Shown here piece by piece: positions 1 through 11,193 of a stretch of 64,000 bases of DNA. The stretch is from assembly GCF_020085105.1 (NCBI RefSeq), contig NC_058051.1, forward strand, positions 17,830,455 through 17,894,454. Direction: 5' to 3'. Both the position numbers and the translations under genes were made by a program. Position 1 is the stretch's first letter; each line of letters opens with the position of its first letter. The DNA is from Siniperca chuatsi (lineage: Eukaryota; Chordata; Actinopteri; Centrarchiformes; Sinipercidae). The notes below the pieces were generated by a model. That model ran no database searches. It worked only from the letters and a program-made list of their open reading frames with translations, and was not told the origin of the DNA.

Positions 1-2664
1 CCCTCAGAGTGTCCAAGAGCCCCAGCCTCCCACGGTCAATGACACCCAAGGTCAGTAATGTCTAGGAGTAAATTTTTAAACATATACATAATCAGTCAGA
101 ATCAGTTTTATTGGCCATGAATATTGACACATACAGGGAATTTGACTCCAGTTCTCAGGAGCTCTCAAAATACTCAAACACAGCGCAGAGAACAAATTAA
201 CAGGACAATACAGACACAGACGTACAGCTAAACAAAGATATCAAGCTAAACAAATATAATCAAACTTAAACATATAGCTACAATATACAGGAAAGATCTG
301 GACAACAAACCATCGATATTAAGGTCAGATTGTTATGTAGTGTATGCACAGGGTCGTAGCACTGGTACAGATAGCGCAAGAGTGCATGGCAGTGCAAAGA
401 ACACACACACGACAATCACACACAGTTGATTGTTTGGGTTTCTCGCGTATCAAATCAAACTTGTTTATCCCGGTTAGACTGTGGCACGAATACTTCCTGA
501 TCAGCCGCATGTACATGTGCAAACACATCATGCAGGAATTCATTCATTCAATGCTGAAGTTTAACCCTGACCAATGCATGCCTACCCTCAACCCTTATGC
601 TAGTCAAAATTACACTATACTTTTTCTGTACATGTGAGGGCCAGGGGGCTAAAGAAGTAACCACAATGTCAATTGACATGTAAAAGTCCTGTGTTTAAAA
701 ATGTAACTAAACCAGTACAATGAATAATGGCCACTTTCAGGGTGTTAAATAGTTGTAAGCAGCATTTTAATGTTCCAGATGTAAAGAAGTCTCACTATAT
801 TATATGCTTTTAAGTAGTTTAATAAACTGCAATGCATTATATACAGTATAATGTGCTATGTTTTGTATGTAAAACGTTTATCGGCAGCTGCACCCATCAG
901 ATAAAATTTCCACTTTTGGTGAGGACATTTTACCCTTCAGTAGAAGAATACAAACACACACACTCTTCGTTTGTCCCTACCATAAAAAAGGTGCTTTCCA
1001 TTATAGAAAGTAGGATGGGTGCCAGTGGGTGTGCCGTTGTTACCTGGAAACCCATTATCTTACAACTCCGCAGCCCAAAACAATGTTCTACATACTGTAT
1101 GCAAATAGTGAAATGGCCTCTTTGTGTTGTACATTGCATTAGCCATTAATGTACAATGTTCAAGCTGCTGAAAAATCTCTTTTGCTTTCAGTTTAGCTCT
1201 TTTTCAGTTCCTTATATTTCTCTCTCACAGTTTCCCTCGCTTTCACAACTGCAGTGTCGGCAGCTGCTGTAACCACTGTGACCAACCATCCACAGCCCAT
1301 GCCACCTCTCAGAAATCGTCCCCTGATCCTTTACACGTACCCTGCTCCACTCACACATAGTAGTGGGTATAAAAAATGGCAATATAAGAAATAAAGTGGC
1401 CTGCAGTTGTAATTATTTACTGTGATGTCTGATTTTGACCCTCTCTCTTTGTCGCTCTCTGTATCTTTTCTTCTCTCTTGTAGATGGATCAGCAGCTGTC
1501 TCTACATTGCTCCACAACCAAGTCCAGTGTCCTCCCCAAACAGAGAGCATCACCCAGGAGCCGCTCAACCTGTCCAGTCGAGAGGAGCCAAGGAGCCTGC
1601 TGCACAAAGCCAACGGCCGCATCCCAGGTAATGTTATGTTAATTTATTAACAGTTGTATTACAGCATTCACTCTGAAAATATACGAAAACAAATGTATTT
1701 TGTCCTACACAAGGTACACAGATAATACAAATTGGACTTCCTTTTAAAAACTGTATCAAGCTATTTTTGACCACTAGGGGGTAGAAAAACTCATAGACAC
1801 AAGCCTTTGATACACTATCAGCTTCTCAATTTCTTATATATTTAGACATTCATAAAACTCACTACTCACTCACCGTATAGCACTGCCAATAGCTCCTCCT
1901 AAATGTTACACACTGGACCTTTAATAGAGCTTTAAATACCAATAATTGATGATAGTAGTATAAGGTTTGGCAACATATGTCTTATTGCTGTTTTAATCAT
2001 GGCCAGAGTGCAGACTGCTGTGGGACTATGTGTATCAGCTGCTGTGTGACGACCGTTACCAAGAATACATCCGATGGGAAGACCAGGACAGCCTGGTGTT
2101 CAGGGTGGTTGACCCCAATGGACTGGCACGTCTCTGGGGAAACCACAAGGTGAGTACCCAGGTCTGTGTGGTTCACCTTACAGGGAAAATGAACACACAG
2201 GTGGAGAGACAAAACAGCAAAAACAAGGGACATGGGAGCAGAGTAAATGTTGTACTGCAGGCCCTTGATAATGTGTCATCTCTTTACAGAACCGAGACAA
2301 TATGACCTATGAGAAAATGTCCCGTGCTTTGCGGCACTACTACAAGCTCAACATCATCAAAAAGGAGCGGGGACAAAAACTCCTCTTCAGGTCCCTGCCC
2401 CTTTGTCTACCCCCTTTGTCATTCTCCTCCTGTCTTTTCCACACAACAACACACACATTTATTGTTATTGCCTCTTCTCTGCCTCCCCTCAGGTTTCTGA
2501 AACTCCCACAGGGCATCAGGAAACCGCAGGCTGACCCTGCCGAGTCACCAGAACACACCCCACCACAGGACGGGGACTTTCCAGACAACAGTCCTACACA
2601 TGAGTTCAGTGAGGACCATTTTGAGGTTTCCCCTGATCGTGCTTCTCCACAGCCTCCTGCATAG
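1..2664 (+). CDS. etv7: etv7, ETS-family transcription repressor (3' part, five exons)
   Basis: Nuclear DNA-binding repressor of the TEL/Yan subgroup. The gene enters from the left edge, so the N-terminal pointed (SAM) domain is outside the window. Exons read as 1-50 (partial), 1484-1627, 2007-2149, 2290-2390 and 2493-2664. All junctions are GT-AG and keep one frame, giving 202 aa plus TAG at 2662. The second exon carries PLNLSSRE, like the PINLSHRE stretch of ETV6. The ETS domain starts at [12 protein letters not shown] and runs through [17 protein letters not shown], the recognition helix [16 protein letters not shown] (with the DNA-contacting Arg pair of RALR), and QKLLFRFLK. The IIKKExGQKLLFRFLK form fits ETV7 better than ETV6, which has IIRKEPGQRLLFRFMK, and the neighbouring pnpla1 agrees. 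The tail after the ETS domain is short and acidic/Pro-rich. The donor of the last intron is weak (GTCCCT). ETV6 is the alternative, less likely. Confidence 0.9.
51..1483 (+). other. etv7 intron, repeat-bearing
   Basis: This intron runs from donor GTCAGT at 51 to acceptor TTGTAG at 1478-1483. The acceptor follows a pyrimidine tract of about 45 bases. Single-base phase carry-over (G at 50 plus AT at 1484 gives Asp) supports the join. It contains an L2-like LINE fragment near its 5' end. I see no coding sequence in it. Confidence 0.75.
95..330 (-). repeat. L2/CR1-group LINE 3' fragment
   Basis: On the minus strand this reads as a LINE 3' end: TTTGACTCC... becomes a tail with AATAAAACTGATTCTGACTGAT-type sequence near 100-125. 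That ATTCTGA-repeat tail is typical of fish L2-like elements. No reverse-transcriptase frame survives. The right boundary is uncertain. It lies inside the first visible etv7 intron. Confidence 0.55.
1760..1925. repeat. Short dispersed teleost repeat (MITE-like)
   Basis: The right end reads, on the minus strand, TAAAGGTCCAGTGTGTAACA followed by a TTTAGGAGGAGCTATTGGCA-like block. I recognise this as a very common fish short repeat. It includes the CCACTAGGGGGTAG motif at 1771-1784. There is no ORF. It lies in the second visible etv7 intron. Confidence 0.55.
2391..2492 (+). other. etv7 mini-intron, 102 nt, frame-preserving
   Basis: The intron sits inside the codon for Arg of LLFRFLK, with AG before and G after. 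It is 102 nt, a multiple of 3, and has no stop in the etv7 frame, so the reading frame stays open if it is not removed. The donor is GTCCCT, a poor match to consensus. The acceptor CCCCTCAG is good. Removal restores the conserved ETS-domain end, so splicing is the expected form. Confidence 0.8.
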
Positions 2665-2717
2665 TAAAAAACTGTGTATTAAATGTCCTAAATACAATAC
2701 AACACAAATTATTACAG

Positions 2718-2723
2718 AATAAA
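2718..2723 (+). terminator. etv7 polyadenylation signal candidate
   Basis: An AATAAA hexamer begins 54 bases after the etv7 stop. A second AATAAA lies near 3301. Either could serve, and the sequence alone does not say which is used. Confidence 0.5.
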
Positions 2724-3468
2724 ATGGAGATTGTCAGAAAATAACCCATGTATGTACAGGTTTAACAAAATGCACTGTTAGATATATTGTTTGGAATTTT
2801 TGCACCTTGAGATTGCTTTTCATTTTGCTATGAATCAATGTGTCACTGTGATCAGAATGAACACTAATATTAAGGGATGAGGAAAACTGTGAAAGAAATC
2901 ACATTAATATTCAAAGAGCCAAATAATCAACAGAACTTAAATCTTTCAAGGTTGCTCAACACAAGTGCAATACAAAAGGTGCATTTTTCATTTATTATAT
3001 ACTGTAGGTCTTGTCAGTTTGTACAAGTAGTACAGTTTATTTGACAAATATCAATTTGCTTTATCAACATCAAGTCGAGGTATTTATTAAGTTTCAAATT
3101 TGATAGTATATAGGTTAATTGTCACAGTTTTCCAGCTTTGTAAATAAGTATTTTGTATGGTACTTCTCAAATTTGATAAATGATTTCTGTTTATTTGAAT
3201 ACTCAAATGATGTCTTTTATTACAGATGCTCAGTGATGAGATTAACAACTTTGGTGAATAATCTAGTTACAATTGATCATTTATGCAGTCCAGTTGCCAG
3301 AATAAAATGTAGCCATTTCGTATGTTTCTGCAAACCACGTTGAATGTCTACATTTTATACGTAGGCTGTAATACGTATCATATCAACATTTCTACAATAT
3401 GTATCATATAGAAAGTGATGTAGTCCAGATGACATCCTCAGGAGCTGACTTTCATACGTGGAGGTGGA

Positions 3469-3495
3469 GGGTGGGGTGGAGTGGGGTTGGGTGGG
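3469..3495 (+). other. G-quadruplex-forming motif
   Basis: Five runs of three or four G lie within 27 bases: 3469-3471, 3473-3476, 3483-3486, 3489-3491 and 3493-3495, with loops of 1-6 bases. This meets the usual intramolecular G4 pattern. The surrounding 40 bases are also G/T-rich. It lies about 0.8 kb after the etv7 stop. Confidence 0.6.
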
Positions 3496-3594
3496 TGGTG
3501 GCTAGAACATAAACGCAGTGTTAAAGATGACTGGATGACTGGAGTTGCCAAAATAGCAGAGACCCGTGTGCAAGACCACTGTTAGTTTCCTGTT

Positions 3595-3800
3595 TCAACT
3601 AACAAAATCTGACATTTGTAGCCATTTTTGTGGCAACAAAACCGGGTATTTTATAGCAAGACGTCTGGATGTTTGTAACCGTAAATGTGGCCACCAAACC
3701 GGGTAGTTTAACCCAAATCATGATCTTTTCCTAAGCCTAACCAAGTGTTTTTTGTGCCTAAACATAATCAGACCTTAACCACAGCGTTTGAAACGTAGAG
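3595..3800. repeat. Dispersed repeat with CCTAACCAAGTG-type motif
   Basis: This stretch has two diverged copies of a block of about 50 bases (around 3617 and 3673), each with a GTGGC-CAACCAAACCGGGTA-like core. They are followed by CCTAAGCCTAACCAAGTG and GTGCCTAAAC. I recognise the latter from common fish dispersed repeats. It is noncoding and the boundaries are approximate. Confidence 0.5.
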
Positions 3801-4312
3801 ATTCAACATAGGCTATGGTATGCAGGAAAGTAAAATGCCAACATTGTATTCTGGAGATTGATTTATGCCGTGTCTATAGTCCCCTTACTAACATAGGTTT
3901 GTGTTTTGGTTAAATGCATCACTAACAGTGTGTGCAAGCTCATAGAAAAAGGCAGCATGGAGAACACACACATTCACAGTACTCCTTCTTGCCTTACTCT
4001 CAGGTCAATGCTGGCATCTGTAGGCTACCTGCAGGGGGTTCTGTGGTAGCATGATAACCCGTAGCTCAGCTGCTGATAAATGACCTTACGTCATAGACTG
4101 CAGAAATTAGGACATTTCACAATTTGTTTACATTATATTTAAATGTATTTTATTTCACCAGGATAATATACTCCGTATCAATAGTGTCTTGGGTACATAT
4201 AGTAAAATAAAATAAAATAAATAAAGTAGTGTCATCGAAAATCAATAACACTAGTAGAACAGGCTGTGTTTGTTCTTTTGTTCAAAACTATAAGATGGCA
4301 GCAGCAGATAAC

Positions 4313-4499
4313 CGCCCACCATTGAGTCTGGTTCTGTCCAAGGTTTCTGCCTTTTAAAGGAAGTTTTTCCTTGCCACTGTCGCCAAATGCTTGCTCATGG
4401 TGGGATTTGTACGGTCTAGACCTGCTCTATAGGAAAAGTGCAATGAGATAACTTCTGTTATGAATTGGCACTATATAAATAAAATGTAATTGAATTGAA
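4313..4499 (+). repeat. RTE-like LINE 3' end
   Basis: The order of blocks is characteristic: CAAGGTTTCTGCC, AAAGGAAGTTTTTCCTTGCC, CTTGCTCATGGTGGG, then GGCACTATATAAATAAAATG and a TGAATTGAAT tail. This is the familiar 3' end of fish RTE/Expander-type retrotransposons. Only the 3' end is present and no ORF remains, so this looks like a 5'-truncated insertion. Confidence 0.75.
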
Positions 4500-5251
4500 T
4501 AAGATCTCTCCTTATCTGCATATTATATGAAAACAGTGACTACTTTAATGAAAAGTGCTGTGTTGTATTAAATATAGAAAAAAATATATTTTACTTTGTT
4601 TCAGTAAAAAAGACCCAGAGGAGTCAGAGCAGTGATGTAATATCTGGCAGATATTAACGTTTGTTTTGTCAATTAGGAAATTCAAAAAAGACAACAATTT
4701 AAATAAGTTTGACCTAAATGTTAATAATTCTGTTAAAACTAATACGACTCAAGATGCAAAGATTTGTTTGTCACATACTTCAATATAATTAATAACTTAG
4801 AACTAAAGTGCTTTAGTTGTCCTTTTGAAAACTGTTACTGTGAAATCCTAAAAAAGAAATTCTAAAAGAAAGGACTTATTAAAGTCTGTTTTTGTGGATT
4901 TGTACTTTTAATTCATTAGTTCAGCATTGTCTAAGATCTGGAGCTTTTCGTTTTTAGTAGTATCACATGGAAGCCAGCCTGAGATAAGCAAACCAAAATC
5001 ATGTTAGCTTTTAGGACTAGAAACAGACACAAAGTCATTGAGAGTATTGCATGCTGTATCACATGAGCATGACCAATATGGTATGTCTAATTGACATTGG
5101 CTTAAAAACACTGATTGTTAAACTGTCATCCAATTTCACTGGATAACTCATATCAGCCTGCTTTATCTTGGTCTACTTTTAAAAGACAGAAAGGAGTTTT
5201 TGCCACAGCACTTTCATCATATATGATAAAAACATTCAAAGCCTTTAGAAA

Positions 5252-8200
5252 ATGGCTCCAGGAGTTTCCGGTTGTCATTATCGTGAAGTTCCTCTTTCTA
5301 TCTCCTTCTCTGGATCTGGATTCATGGCCACCTACCAGTTAGGGGTTGCCCAGTGCTTCTTAAATTATGCACCCTGGATACTGCGTGCAGCACCTTGTGT
5401 CCTGGGTGCATCTGCTGGATCTCTGGTAGCAGCTGCTGTAGTCTGTGAAATTAGCCTGAGTAAGTGACTTTATCTTTTTTTTCTAAGCCTACTTCTGTTG
5501 CATGTAATTACTTTTTCTAACTCAAAGTCTTCTATTTTACAGTTACTATGCGAGATGAGATGATACATTTTGCCAAACAGATGAAGGCTTTTACACTTGG
5601 ACCATTTAACCCCTCAGTCAATGTTTTCCACTGGTTAGAGTCAATTTTACACAAACATCTTCCTTTTAATGCACACCAACTGGCCAGTGGGCGTCTTGCT
5701 GTTGCTACGACCCGCATGACTGATAGCAAGCTCATTATCATGTCTGAGTTCCAGTCCAAAGAGGATGTAGTACAGGTGAGTTGGTACTACAGATTCACAC
5801 CCTAATGATTTTTCCTGAGCAGGTTAGAGGCAAAGTAAGTAAAAAAAAGTAAGTTTTTAAGCATATTTGTAATCATTACCATTTTTATTCCAAGGCTTTG
5901 TTATGTAGCTGCTTTGTGCCTGGGTACTGTGGTATGCTGCCTCCATCCTTCAGAGGAGTAGTGAGTATTTGATGGCCTTTTCACACGCTCACTTCCAGCC
6001 CATTGTTTGGTCTGTATCATAATGTGTTTGATCTTATCTCACAGCATTATGTGGATGGGGGTTTTAGCAGCATGCAGCCAGTACTGCCTGCACCCTGCAG
6101 TCACATCTTGACGGTGTCTCCATTCTCTGGAGAGACAGACATCTGTCCTGCCGACACACCTTGCATGTGGGACATGGTAGTGAGTGGAACCACCTTGAAG
6201 GGCAACATGGCTAACAGCTTCAGGATCATCAATGCCCTCTATCCCATGGCTTTAGAGGTCAGACCCCTGTTGTATCTCACTGGATGCTAAACTCTCCATG
6301 TGGAGACTTTGTTCTCAGTCTATTATGGTATATTGGTAGCTGCCTAGGTGGTTGAAACAATTATTTAACATTTAACATCTTTAGAAATGCAGTACAGGAA
6401 ATTAAACTTGGGTTTGCTAACAGTTGGGACTCAACTGAACACTATTCAGAAAATCTGATTTTTTACTTTTGAAGATGATCTCATAGTTTTTATGCTACAT
6501 AATGCGATACTATAACCCATAAATGTCAACCTAAATGAATTAATTCTTCTTTTGCAAATAATACCACTAGATGGGGTGACCCTTTACCACACACTTGTTG
6601 ATGAATCACTGTGAATTAAGGGAACTTGCCCAACAATAACCCTGTGAAAAAGAATAATTTTGTAATATTAAATTCTATTTGTGTGTTATATTATCTCTCT
6701 TTAGACTCTGGAACAAGCCTACGACAGCGGCTACAAAGATGCTATTCATTTCCTTCTGAACAACGGTGGGTCAACTGTAACTACAGGGGGAAAAATTGTG
6801 TAATTGAAGATAGTGGTAATTTCTGTTATGCGCAGACTCTATCTCGTCTTCCGGTCTCAGGTCTTGCCCCATATTTGATGATACACAAAGTATCCCAAGG
6901 GCCACTTAACCACAACCAAACTAAAACGTGGATGCATGTGGAGACCACCATAGAGGACGAGGAGGAGATGAAGGCGGAAAATGAGACCGCTACACTGACA
7001 TCTTCTATAGATAATAGATCCATGCAGACGGGCAGCTCTACTGATCATGAATGGTCCGGAAATCGACCAATTAAAGAACCTCCTCTCCATTTTGACATGA
7101 CAAAGAATGGTATGGCTGGCACACGCACACACAGTTGTGTTTCCATCACTTCAGAAGACATTACATTGATTTACATTTATTTCCTGGAGACTTACCCTAA
7201 CCATAACCACTACTTGCCAAACCAACCCCCTCCAACCCCCAACATTTGTGTTTCAGTTCTGCTGGGCAACGTGGTGACCTATCTGAGCATGTTTGGACTC
7301 ACTGTGAGAATCTTATCCCACCTGCTCCTACCACTCATGCTGTCATTTTACGCCGTACTCCAGAGTAGGCACAGGTAATAAATACTGTTGAGTGTCACTG
7401 TTGGCGTCGATGTAGCTTAGCACAAGCACCAGCTGGCAGTGGGTGGAAATGTCAGTCTTGAATTTTGAATGGCTTGAATGGCGATAAAATCAGCGTTCTT
7501 TACTTCCTCCAGAATGTAATCCTTTAGCACTGACAGCATGCAGTCCAACAGCTTGTTTTGTGCCATCTTTGACGCCTTTACAAACGGTAAATTAACTGTC
7601 AAGATGCTCCTCCAGAACACTGTCTAGGGAGGCAACAAAATCCACCAATCCCCTGAAAATGCCAGGATTGCCCGAGGAGTCATGTCATGCCCTCGCAAGG
7701 ACAACTCAAAGCCCCACAGAACTTCACACAATCGATTAACTCCTGAGGGGTGTACTACGAAGCGAGATTAGTGGCTTTAGCCAGCTATGTTGAGCCTAAA
7801 GCCAGTTTTCAGTGCCACGAAGGTGGCTCTCTTTTAACCTGGCTAGATCACCATGGTAACTTATGCTGAACACATAACCTGCTCCGTAGGAGGTTATGTT
7901 CATTGTTTCGGCTTAAATCAGCAGTAAAAAGTGCTGCCCTTTCACTAATTCTTTTCTTGACGATATTCTCTCTGAGCGATATAGATTCTCAGCTGAGGGA
8001 AAACGTTATATATGCACTTGCTGAGCCGTACGTTAGTAATACCACCGAATGAAGCTGTGCAGTTACAGTAGGCTTATCACAAACTGTATACATCTGGTAT
8101 GCAATCCAGTTGCTGAATCTTCCCTCATATTAGATCTACAAAGTCTAATTTAAAAGTTTGTAATGACTTTCATAATGTTGTTGTTGTTGTTATTGTTTTG

Positions 8201-9213
8201 ATGTGAGTGGCAGAAATGATATAGTATGCATTTAAACAAATAAGATATAACGTGTTAATTAGTGAGATTTAGAGGTGTTGGAAGGTCGATTTTGTTACCT
8301 TCAGTCAGAGTCAGGCTAGCTGTTTGACCTGTTTCCAGTGTTAATGCTAAGCTAAGATAACCGTAGCTTCATATTTAGTGTACAGACAGTGGTATCAATC
8401 TTCTCGTCTAACTCTCAGCAAGTGAGCAAATAAGTATATTTCCCAAAATGTTAAACAATTGGTTTAAGACAGATGTGCATCCATGCATTTACACCTACTA
8501 ATCCAGACCAATTCAACCCAAACAATACTTAACCCTGGAAAGTCTTTTCACCTTTACATTGTTTAGGTCATGCTAATGTTATGGTTATAGTTATGGTTTG
8601 GTTATGCCCTTATACAGAGACACCAACATCAATTTAGCAAATAGAAATGCATTGTATTTGGTGTACAGTATTTCAGTGAATCTTTTCTCTTTCTCACAGA
8701 CTGGAGGTGCTGTTCAGGCAGGTGCCTAAATTGGCGTTCTGGGCTTGGCATGGCCTGAGACTCTTTATATTCTTCTTTTTCAGCATAGTTGTCTGTAGCC
8801 TCAAGAAGAACATAGAGGACCGGTAAGACTGCATCCTTAATTTAATCATTATTCTGCAAATTGTTTGATGCTTTCAGAATTACTCTTTACTTACTTACTA
8901 CACATTTTTGAGATCAGTTGTTGCATAATGTATACTGATATTTTCTTTGTAACATCTCATCTCATGTTTGACCCGACCTGACTTGATTGGACTGGACTCA
9001 TCTCTATGTTTTAGGGTTATGCCCTTCATCCTGTTGTTGTTGTGGCTGAAAATTCAAGCACAATATGAGGCTACACAAGGGCAGAGGCATGCTACACCTT
9101 GCCATAAGTTTTCCTCTTCTGCCCATTCAGAAGATGTCAAGCACAGGAGTCTACACAGATGGTTCATCACTCCATCTTGGGATCACAAGAAAACAAAATT
9201 ACAACATATGTAG
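5252..9213 (+). CDS. pnpla1: pnpla1, patatin-like phospholipase/transacylase (nine exons, complete)
   Basis: Lipid acyl hydrolase/transacylase; mammalian PNPLA1 makes omega-O-acylceramides of the skin barrier. Exons: 5252-5459, 5543-5775, 5895-5960, 6045-6257, 6705-6765, 6861-7109, 7257-7374, 8700-8822 and 9015-9213. They total 1470 nt, 489 aa plus TAG. The ATG at 5252 has A at -3 and G at +4. The patatin domain has the oxyanion loop SGSGF (20-24), the nucleophile elbow GASAG with Ser54, and the catalytic Asp173 in YVDGG. Residues around 300-320 are acidic and hydrophilic. After about residue 345 come hydrophobic segments (about 350-378, 398-416 and 426-435), which suggest a membrane or lipid-droplet anchor. 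The YVDGGFxxMQP form and the etv7 neighbour favour PNPLA1 over PNPLA2/3/5. The mammalian Pro-rich tail is not seen. All junctions are GT-AG. Confidence 0.85.
7110..7256 (+). other. pnpla1 intron 6, 147 nt, frame-preserving
   Basis: This intron has donor GTATGG and acceptor TTTCAG. Its length is a multiple of 3 and it carries no in-frame stop, so exons 6 and 7 stay in one open frame even without splicing. An unspliced form would add 49 residues between the acidic region and the first hydrophobic segment. Confidence 0.75.
7745..7905. repeat. Dispersed repeat (MITE-like) in pnpla1 intron
   Basis: The stretch begins GTGTACTACGAAGCGAGAT and has alternating AGCC/GGCT blocks, TTTTAACCTGGCTAGATCACC and ACCTGCTCCGTAGGAGGTTA. 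This arrangement is known to me from short nonautonomous DNA-transposon copies in fish genomes. The family is not named. Ends are approximate. Confidence 0.5.
8295..8465. repeat. Dispersed teleost repeat in pnpla1 intron
   Basis: The block order is AGTCAGGCTAGCTGTTT, TTTCCAGTGTTAATGCTAAG, GTAGCTTCATATTTA, GTACAGACAGTGGTATC, CTCGTCTAACTCTC and CCCAAAATGTTAAAC. This matches a repeat that is extremely common in percomorph genomes. It has no ORF. Confidence 0.6.
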
Positions 9214-9352
9214 ACATCTGACTTTTTTAACGTCACCAAGCAGACACTGTATTCTTTGTGTTATGCTGTACAACTATATAATGATAATCTTTAAAATCAT
9301 TTTATGTTAGAGAATTACAGAATTATCAACATGGCTTAATCTCTAAAATACT

Positions 9353-9358
9353 AATAAA
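9353..9358 (+). terminator. pnpla1 polyadenylation signal
   Basis: An AATAAA hexamer lies 140 bases after the pnpla1 stop and is followed by a T-rich stretch (9360-9381). This is the usual arrangement for cleavage and polyadenylation. Confidence 0.6.
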
Positions 9359-10632
9359 GTTTTTTTATTTTATTTTTTTTACAGCATACAGTAATTTCTG
9401 TTACCAAAACACGAAAACTGACTGCTGACGGAAGTGTGGAGGTTCATCAGCTGAACAAATCCCACGAATGTTGTCTCGCGGAACATCCCAGACAAAAACA
9501 CTTGTAGTTTGAGTCAAGTTGAGAGTTTAGCTCCAGGGTGCTTATCTAGAATGTTCCTAATTTCATTTCCACACGAGAGGTAAAAACTAGTCCTATGATG
9601 TGCTATTTGAACACTGCTCTCTTTCATTCCTCATCCCCTTGAGTGTAAGCATTTGCTACCTCACTATTACTGTTCAATACATTTGATGTTAGCCCTCAGT
9701 GGTCTCTGGCAAGTCCTCATTTCCTTTTCAGAAGTGGCTGCAGAAAAATATCAAAATTCAGACAAATGACGCTATGTAACATGTGCTATGACACTTTTAA
9801 TGTTGTAGAAACAGAAACCACTGACTTCCTTTAGCTCCACTGTAACATATTATAACCAAGATCAAAATGTTTTCAGAATCCTGTTCTTCTGTACAGTGCA
9901 AATGAATAAATAGTGCTTCTCTTATTTCTTTTGTACAATGTATTTTTCTTGTTGTAAGCTATGCATTGCTGTTAGCTATTACCTTACTTACCTTATTCAA
10001 AAATAGGGAGGTTTTTTCCCCCATAAATATATTATTTTGAGTTATTGGAGGGGATATTGCAGTTTTTTCTAAATTGAGGTGAAGGGCCAAAAGAAAATTA
10101 ATATTACTAACGCTGAGGAAGGCCTTGCTTCTATATAAAAAGAAATATAAGATTCAGCACCTTCTCACCCCAGACATTTTCACACATTCCCCAATTTAAA
10201 GTGGCTCCTATCTCTTACTATTTCCCAATTGAAATGAGTGAACTGACTTGATGTTGACAATAGCTGTTTGGACATCTGAAATGCCATTTCATAAAATACC
10301 CACAAGATGGTGCATTGAACACAAGGGTGGAGCACATTACAGCCAGGCTGACTGGGACTTTAACATGCTGTCCTATCAGAAAGTCTTCTCTTTGAACTCC
10401 TTGAACAGAAGAAGCCTACAGTCCTCAATCGAAAATCTATTCCAGGGATTTGGATTCAACATTTTACCTGTACCAGCTTTGTACACTACTTTGAGATGAT
10501 GATGAGGTAGAACACAAGAGATGCCACCTCGGTTTTGAATACTTTATTCGCTGAAAGATGAGAGTGAATATAGATGATATAGATATAGATAGATATAGAG
10601 AATAGTTGCTCTGTTGACCACAGTCACACCAC

Positions 10633-10798
10633 ATTCACACTTTTTTTCAAGTATTTTTGGGGCATTTTCATGCTTTTATTACAGACAGTATAGAGATTAC
10701 AGAAAATTAAGGAAGAGAAAGACACAGATCCCCAGTCAGGCTTGAACAAGGGACATTGCAGTTCATGGTCATTGTCTTAACCGCTAAACCACACAGTT
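10633..10798 (-). repeat. tRNA-like SINE/short repeat
   Basis: It has a TTTTTGGGGCATTTTCATGC start, a purine-rich middle (GGAAGAGAAAGA) and an end reading TTAACCGCTAAACCACAC. On the minus strand that end resembles a tRNA-derived head. I recognise the layout from common teleost repeats. It is degraded and noncoding. Confidence 0.5.
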
Positions 10799-11141
10799 CA
10801 CACTTAATCAGCTAATCCACACTCCTGCCTGAATGGTAACATGTGTTGTCACAGAGCTGGAACAGACAACATTTGATCTCAGTGCTCCATGTCCTTTTCA
10901 TACAGATGGCCTGTTACCTGCAGAGAGATCCTCTTATATAATGAGTGTAGATGGATCATACGGATAACACACACACATCTGCTGCTGTCCTACACCAGCC
11001 GCTGATCCAGCCAGTCAGCCGGAATCAGCTGGCTTTGTAAAGACAGAGATGAGACACAGTGTGGTGGTCTATACAACTGAAACATGTAGGGGTTCAGACA
11101 TTAAGGTTTCGGTTAATTAAAAAATCACAAGCAATCTTAAT

Positions 11142-11193
11142 CTCCTTTCCTCTCCTCTCTTCTCCTCTCCTCTCTTCTCCTCTCTCTTCTCCT
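11142..11193 (+). repeat. CTCCT/CTCTT pyrimidine microsatellite
   Basis: An imperfect tandem run of CTCCTCTC-type units, almost purely pyrimidine on the plus strand. Slippage-type simple repeat. Confidence 0.8.

Larger units (their letters stand above)
2724..5251. other. etv7-pnpla1 intergenic DNA
   Basis: AT-rich sequence with no supported gene. It holds a G-rich tract (3469-3495), an old dispersed repeat (about 3595-3800) and an RTE-like LINE tail (about 4313-4499). Short ORFs here show no recognisable protein features. The last few hundred bases should contain the pnpla1 5' UTR and promoter, but I see no clear core promoter. Confidence 0.6.
7375..8699 (+). other. pnpla1 intron 7, repeat-filled
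   Basis: This is the longest pnpla1 intron at 1325 nt; the others are 83-447 nt. Most of its length is two dispersed repeats (about 7745-7905 and 8295-8465). The donor is GTAATA and the acceptor TCTCACAG. The Arg codon split AG/A across the join supports it. There is no coding sequence inside. Confidence 0.75.

Noticed and set aside
1-2664. etv6 instead of etv7
   Set aside because: The IIKKExGQKLLFRFLK form and the adjacent pnpla1 fit etv7. The missing N-terminal part leaves a small residual doubt.
5115-5342. A frame overlapping the pnpla1 first exon
   Set aside because: It is out of frame with the SGSGF/GASAG protein, has no family features, and its downstream continuation is lost.
6626-7378. 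A single 250-codon frame over pnpla1 exons
   Set aside because: It reads exon 5 out of frame and runs through introns. The spliced model restores the conserved patatin-family sequence with GT-AG junctions.
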